This document shows positions 24,054 through 28,018 of a stretch of 28,018 nt of DNA, one piece after another; positions within the stretch are counted from its first letter, which is position 1, and every line of letters begins with the position of its first letter. The stretch spans positions 1 through 28,018 of the forward strand of contig CAYQPF010000056.1 in the NCBI GenBank assembly GCA_964419225.1, read 5' to 3'. The position numbers and the translations under genes were made by a program. Under the pieces are notes generated by a model, which did not search any database, was not told the DNA's origin, and was given only the letters and a program-made list of their open reading frames with translations. This DNA is from CAYQPF01 sp964419225 (GTDB taxonomy: Bacteria; Cloacimonadota; Cloacimonadia; Cloacimonadales; CAYQPF01).

Positions 24054-24286
24054 AAAAACTCCTTTAATTTTTTAAATTAACACTAATGCCTAGATTCTGT
24101 AAATGGGCTGACGTGGGAGTCAGCCCCTACTAAGCTATCGTCTCAGCACCAACCATATATCAGTGTGAGAGTAACTCACCCCGAAGCCAGTTGTCAGGCT
24201 TCAGTCGCCAGGCGACAGTGGGGAGTGAAAAGGCTACCGTTCTGTAAATGGGCTGACGTGGGAGTCAGCCCCTACAAAAAGTGAAA
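24054..24286. repeat. Direct-repeat cassette between gltX and the secreted gluzincin gene
   Basis: Two identical 36-bp repeats (24095-24130 and 24240-24275) each contain the hairpin GGGCTGAC-GTGGGA-GTCAGCCC. Between them, 24189-24223 is a heptamer array: AGTTGTC, AGGCTTC, AGTCGCC, AGGCGAC, AGTGGGG. The same hairpin family occurs in reverse at about 17837. Confidence 0.85.
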
Positions 24287-27175
24287 TTACTTACTAAGAG
24301 GAAACTGGAGCAGATAATATCCGCCGAGTTTTTTCCCTTTTAAATCATAAGCATAACCAAAGCTCTGGGTGGTTGGGAGACCAAAAAGGCTGATTCCGCC
24401 TTTAAATTCATAGCCCATTGCTTTCAATTCTCTATCTTTGCCTGAACTTACATCCTGATAGAGTTTGTTATAATCCAGCCAAACACCTGATCCCAAATAG
24501 GACAGGTAAATGAAAGGAGTTTGAACCGAGACACTGACTCCGAGATCATCAACAAGTTTTAACCACAATTCATTCTGGACATTCAGCATTCTACGGCAGA
24601 TACTTTGTTCGTCAAAACCTCTAAGGGTAGTACGGTGGAACATAGAGCTAAGATCTGTAATCCAGTTTTCATATTTATTGGAACCCGGCATCATTTGGGC
24701 CAGGAAATTACCATTCACGATTTCCAAATTTGTGTTATTGCGTAGGGATACAGTTTTTAGGAAGCGATTTGTATTCGATTCCAGTAGAGGAGCCCAGGCT
24801 GTTTCAGATTTAAGATGATGGCTGATATAGTCCTTTTTCATACCGAGATCTTTATTAGCTCCGGATATCTGATATTGAAAATCAAGTTTTCGGACAGGGT
24901 GATAAAAACTGTTGAGCCAGGGCAGTTCATAATTAAGATAGAGGCCAGCTTCAGCAGTAATGGCTTTACCGTTTTCAAAAACTATGTCAGTGGCAGGTTT
25001 GTCTAAACGAACGTTTTCATAAAGTAAGCTGAAGCCATAATTGAAAGACCAGAAAGGTAAATTTAGTTTGTCAAAAGGAAAATTGATTCCTAAGCTTGCA
25101 GAGTTGGAAGTTTCATAATAGGTTTTCTCTTTAGTAAATGCAGCAAACCAGTGTGTTTTAAGAAGAGTGAAGGAAATTGTCGGGTAAAAGCTGGAATTTT
25201 GATAGTAGAGCAGATAGCTGGCATCCTTCATTTTGGAGGTGGAATAGGGGGACATCAGGTTCAGTGAAAGGATGTGTTTACCCAGGGGTTCAGAAATTGT
25301 GGTACTAAAAATAAAGTCTGGGTAAAGTAGGTAGAGCATAGTAGTTCTGGGTTTAAAATAGAGAAAAGGACTGTATTCTTTTTTTGTAAGATTTGCGTTT
25401 GATATTTCTTTGTTCTCGATCGGGTTAGAATAAGAGGCATTTACCCATTTAGAATAATAGTTATCAATTGGAGAGGAGTAAGAATCGGTACCGGCAGATA
25501 AGGAAATTTTGATAATTTTATCGGCTCCGCGTCCGAGTTCTGCTTTAGCCACTATTTTAAGGCTGTCATCCTGAGAAATGATTTTGAGAGGAGTGATATT
25601 ATATTCAGGGCAGATAAACTCTTTCTTGGTTCCGTCTAAACTGAATTGGAAGAGGTTTAATTTCGCAGATTTAGAGTTTTCAATGCTGACATAGAGGTTA
25701 TCAAAGCCCCAGAGCAAATTCATGGGCATACAGTCGAAAGTGTATTCGTTTACTTTTTGTTTGGAGTTGAGATCATAAAGGCAGATTTTAAAAGCTTTGT
25801 TTTCGTCAAATAAGCTGATGGCCAAAGTTTTATTATCATCGTTAAGTTCTAACTCACCGACTTGGGTATCTTTAGGTAAATCTAAAAAGGTTTCTGTAAT
25901 ACCTTTTTTGGAGATGACAATTCTGTTATAAACAAGGTTATAAGAATGATAAACAATCCAGCCTGCATCAGTAATCTGCGGAAAATTACCCTTGCCAATT
26001 TTCTGCATTTTTTGTTTAATTAAATCATAGGAATAAACACAGGGTGCCAGGCTTCCGTGTTTGAATCTGATATATCTGGTGAAAACAGCATTTTGGGCAT
26101 TGGGGGACAAGTCCAGATTGGTGAAACTTCCGGCCCGCATGATCATTTTTTCTTTTTTTGTTTTAAATTTATTTTTAGCTAAGGAATCAGGTAAAAATTC
26201 ACCGGTTAAGAGTTGAGTATAGTATTGATCTTTATCTTTTCTGGCAGAGGCAATGTACTTATTACCGGAAAAACTGATATCATTTATAGATGCGTAGCTT
26301 TTGTTCAGAAAATTTATTTTATTGGGAGCCAGAGAATTAAGGGAGTCGGTTTTTAAGGCTGAGTTTTGGGTGTATGTCATCCCGTAGTAATAGGTATAAG
26401 TATAGCTTCTCCATTCTTCGAGGAAGGCATCATAATCTTTGTGGAAGGTGGCTTTAAAGGCTTTTTTAAAATCGAACATCTTTTGTTTTGTTCGCCATTT
26501 TAGCACATCTCTCAGTTTATCTTCGCCATAGAATTCCTTGATATATTTGACCATAGCAAAGCCTTTAGCATACATCAATCCGCCGTCATTAGCAAAACCA
26601 TAACCGGGTTTGTCTGAATAAACGGCATCTCTGAGATATCTGTCACCTCTGTTGTAACCCCACTTTTCACCGCTGAAGAACTGGGCATAACCTTCATTGA
26701 TATCACGGGGAAAGGTGAGATCGCTGAGTGGTATGAAAGGCGTTAAAATATCTGAGGAAGCAGAAGCTAAGAACCAGTGGGACAACTCGTGGCTTAATAC
26801 TTTTCTGAGCCATTTGTCGTTACCTGTAAAGTATTTTAAATAATCATTTTGATTCACCCAAATGAAGATATATTCGGTAAAGACAGTGACTCCATTGGCA
26901 ATATTGTCCTGATCAGAGATATAGATGAGAATTTTTTTGGAAGGATTAATTCCGTAGCTTTTAGCAAGGGATTCATAGGCATTTTCAGAGATTTGGAGAG
27001 CTTGTTGGGCAATACTGTCCAAGGGTGTGTGGTAAATAATTGTGACATGTGGGGAAGATATTTCCTGCCATTTTAATTCAGGATGATTTCTGCCATTCAA
27101 CAGGTTGAAAGCTCCGAAAGCAAAACATTGTGCAAAAGCCATCAAGAAGATTAGTCCTAAACTAAATTTTTTCAT
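24287..27175 (-). CDS. Secreted gluzincin peptidase with propeller-like middle and barrel-like C-terminus
   Basis: A 962-aa protein. The signal peptide is residues 1-19. The peptidase domain (about 35-265) has the zinc motif H129-E-L-S-H133 and a third ligand E161 in NEGYAQFF, as in peptidase-MA/gluzincin proteins. The next part (about 290-580) is made of repeated short beta units (for example MIMRAGSFTNLDLSPNAQN), like a TolB/WD-type propeller. The C-terminal about 350 residues alternate aromatic and polar residues (LNLMSPYSTSKM, TTLRGFDEQS, GGYYLLQFPLSK) and end in a beta strand, as outer-membrane barrels do. The whole would be an outer-membrane-anchored protease. GGAGTG precedes the ATG. 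This architecture is familiar to me from FCB-group genomes, but the substrate is unknown. It stands alone between gltX and the divergent sensor gene. Confidence 0.85.
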   Translation of the reverse strand: MKKFSLGLIFLMAFAQCFAFGAFNLLNGRNHPELKWQEISSPHVTIIYHTPLDSIAQQALQISENAYESLAKSYGINPSKKILIYISDQDNIANGVTVFTEYIFIWVNQNDYLKYFTGNDKWLRKVLSHELSHWFLASASSDILTPFIPLSDLTFPRDINEGYAQFFSGEKWGYNRGDRYLRDAVYSDKPGYGFANDGGLMYAKGFAMVKYIKEFYGEDKLRDVLKWRTKQKMFDFKKAFKATFHKDYDAFLEEWRSYTYTYYYGMTYTQNSALKTDSLNSLAPNKINFLNKSYASINDISFSGNKYIASARKDKDQYYTQLLTGEFLPDSLAKNKFKTKKEKMIMRAGSFTNLDLSPNAQNAVFTRYIRFKHGSLAPCVYSYDLIKQKMQKIGKGNFPQITDAGWIVYHSYNLVYNRIVISKKGITETFLDLPKDTQVGELELNDDNKTLAISLFDENKAFKICLYDLNSKQKVNEYTFDCMPMNLLWGFDNLYVSIENSKSAKLNLFQFSLDGTKKEFICPEYNITPLKIISQDDSLKIVAKAELGRGADKIIKISLSAGTDSYSSPIDNYYSKWVNASYSNPIENKEISNANLTKKEYSPFLYFKPRTTMLYLLYPDFIFSTTISEPLGKHILSLNLMSPYSTSKMKDASYLLYYQNSSFYPTISFTLLKTHWFAAFTKEKTYYETSNSASLGINFPFDKLNLPFWSFNYGFSLLYENVRLDKPATDIVFENGKAITAEAGLYLNYELPWLNSFYHPVRKLDFQYQISGANKDLGMKKDYISHHLKSETAWAPLLESNTNRFLKTVSLRNNTNLEIVNGNFLAQMMPGSNKYENWITDLSSMFHRTTLRGFDEQSICRRMLNVQNELWLKLVDDLGVSVSVQTPFIYLSYLGSGVWLDYNKLYQDVSSGKDRELKAMGYEFKGGISLFGLPTTQSFGYAYDLKGKKLGGYYLLQFPLSK

Positions 27176-27368
27176 TTTTCACTCCATGGTTTATTTCCCT
27201 ACATTGCCATAAAAAGGCAATTTCCAATCCAAAACTATGATTAAGTTTGGTAAATCCTGAATACCTTATTTTTAAAATAGAGATTTCTTTCAAGAAAAAT
27301 TAAATAATGCAGATAAATTAAAATTATCTTGCCAAGAAAAAACTTCTTTATATTCTTTGAAAGGTAGC

Positions 27369-27374
27369 GGAGGT
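27369..27374 (+). promoter_or_regulatory. Ribosome binding site of the PAS sensor
   Basis: GGAGGT, 3 nt before ATG 27378, fixes that start. The 200-nt divergent region upstream (27176-27377) is AT-rich. TATATT at 27349-27354 could be a -10 box, but no well-spaced -35 is visible. Confidence 0.6.
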
Positions 27375-27377
27375 TAA

Positions 27378-28018
27378 ATGAATTTCAAAGTAGATATGAA
27401 AAAGAGGATATTGCTGGTTTTTCTGATGATTGGGCTATTATTTTTATCTTTTTGGACTATTTGCTTAATCAACATATATAGAATTAAAGGAATTTCAGAA
27501 GAAAGAAATAAGCATTTAGTTGAGAACTATGAAAAAAATCTATCAAGTCAATCCGCATCAGATGATAATAACCTAGCAGATTATGAACAACAAAAGAATA
27601 CAATGCTGATAATTATGATTGTATCAGTTTTAATTGCGATATTTCTAATACTATTAGTATTTTTGTTAATAAAGTGTTTTGTCCCCTTAGTTCCTGTTTC
27701 AGAAGCTGAAGAAAAATACCGACTCCTGACTGACATGTTACCAGAATGGATTTGGGAATTAGATTTACAGGGGCGTTTTTTGTATTCCAGTTTTCGCGTG
27801 TATAAGTTATTAGGGTATTTTCCCGATGATCTAATTGGTACAAATATGCACGATCTTTTTACGAATGGTAATCGAGAATACCTGCTTCAGGAGCAGGCTA
27901 AATTTCGGGATGATCCTCATAAAATTGAGCTTGAGGGAGTAAATATCAGCAATAAAGCTTGTGATTTCAAGGTAATTCAAATACTTATTAATTCTATCTT
28001 TAATAAGGAGCAAAATTT
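27378..28018 (+). CDS. Membrane-bound PAS-domain sensor (partial, runs off the window)
   Basis: An open frame of 213 codons from ATG 27378 continues past the window end without a stop. The N-terminus is MNFKVDMKKRILLVFLMIGL. Two membrane helices (about residues 10-32 and 76-100) enclose a short, probably periplasmic, polar segment of about 43 residues. After the second helix, EAEEKYRLLTDMLPEWIWEL opens a PAS domain (about 110-213) with LLGYFPDDLIG and MHDLF. This layout is usual for sensor histidine kinases or diguanylate cyclases, but the output domain is outside the window. Confidence 0.85.
   Translation, partial: MNFKVDMKKRILLVFLMIGLLFLSFWTICLINIYRIKGISEERNKHLVENYEKNLSSQSASDDNNLADYEQQKNTMLIIMIVSVLIAIFLILLVFLLIKCFVPLVPVSEAEEKYRLLTDMLPEWIWELDLQGRFLYSSFRVYKLLGYFPDDLIGTNMHDLFTNGNREYLLQEQAKFRDDPHKIELEGVNISNKACDFKVIQILINSIFNKEQN

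Overview
The window looks like a scaffold from a metagenome-derived genome: it is AT-rich and has a run of exactly 100 N. It suggests a Gram-negative FCB-group bacterium, most like Cloacimonadota. The reasons are a large secreted protein ending in a YPNPFNPSTT / FlgD-like sorting domain, many signal peptides and lipoboxes, an outer-membrane-barrel-type protein, and strong GGAGG-type ribosome binding sites. The phylum is inferred from gene style only. I see no rRNA, tRNA, transposase, integrase or CRISPR array.

Layout. 1-1051: two small tandem paralogous membrane proteins. 1546-5148: a 1200-aa secreted multidomain protein with a promoter in front and an intrinsic terminator behind. 5383-10715: a tight four-gene + strand operon with overlapping stops and starts. 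It encodes a corrinoid-binding protein, a URO-D/MtaA-type methyltransferase-like protein, a hybrid histidine kinase whose N-terminus looks like DUF1638 (a domain I know from corrinoid methyltransferase loci), and a response regulator with a CxxC..CxxC domain. 11055-16478, - strand: a TrmB-type regulator, an ABC ATPase, and an ABC-2 permease fused to an M1-family peptidase. 16868-17653, - strand: an orphan periplasmic solute-binding protein. 17654-18413: repeats and the assembly gap. 18414-19106: a hemolysin III/TrhA-family membrane protein. 19509-20575, - strand: a four-helix membrane protein and a lipoprotein. 21277-24053, - strand: gltX followed by an M23 lipoprotein peptidase. 24287-27175, - strand: a secreted gluzincin peptidase with a propeller-like middle and a barrel-like C-terminus. 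27378 to the end, + strand: the start of a membrane-bound PAS sensor cut by the window edge.

Two things stand out. First, the 5383-10715 operon places a B12 protein and a methyltransferase-like protein, whose usual cysteine zinc ligands appear to be replaced, directly in front of a DUF1638-like/hybrid kinase fusion and a response regulator. This reads as a one-carbon or corrinoid-state sensing pathway rather than, or in addition to, a catabolic one. Second, nearly every intergenic stretch is built from degenerate tandem arrays with a strict 7-nt period (some 9-nt: a fixed hexamer plus a variable triplet), mixed with near-perfect hairpin modules of 22 to 45 nt. The unit sequence differs between arrays while the period is kept. 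This resembles the heptanucleotide STRR sequences of cyanobacteria, but in a very different genome.
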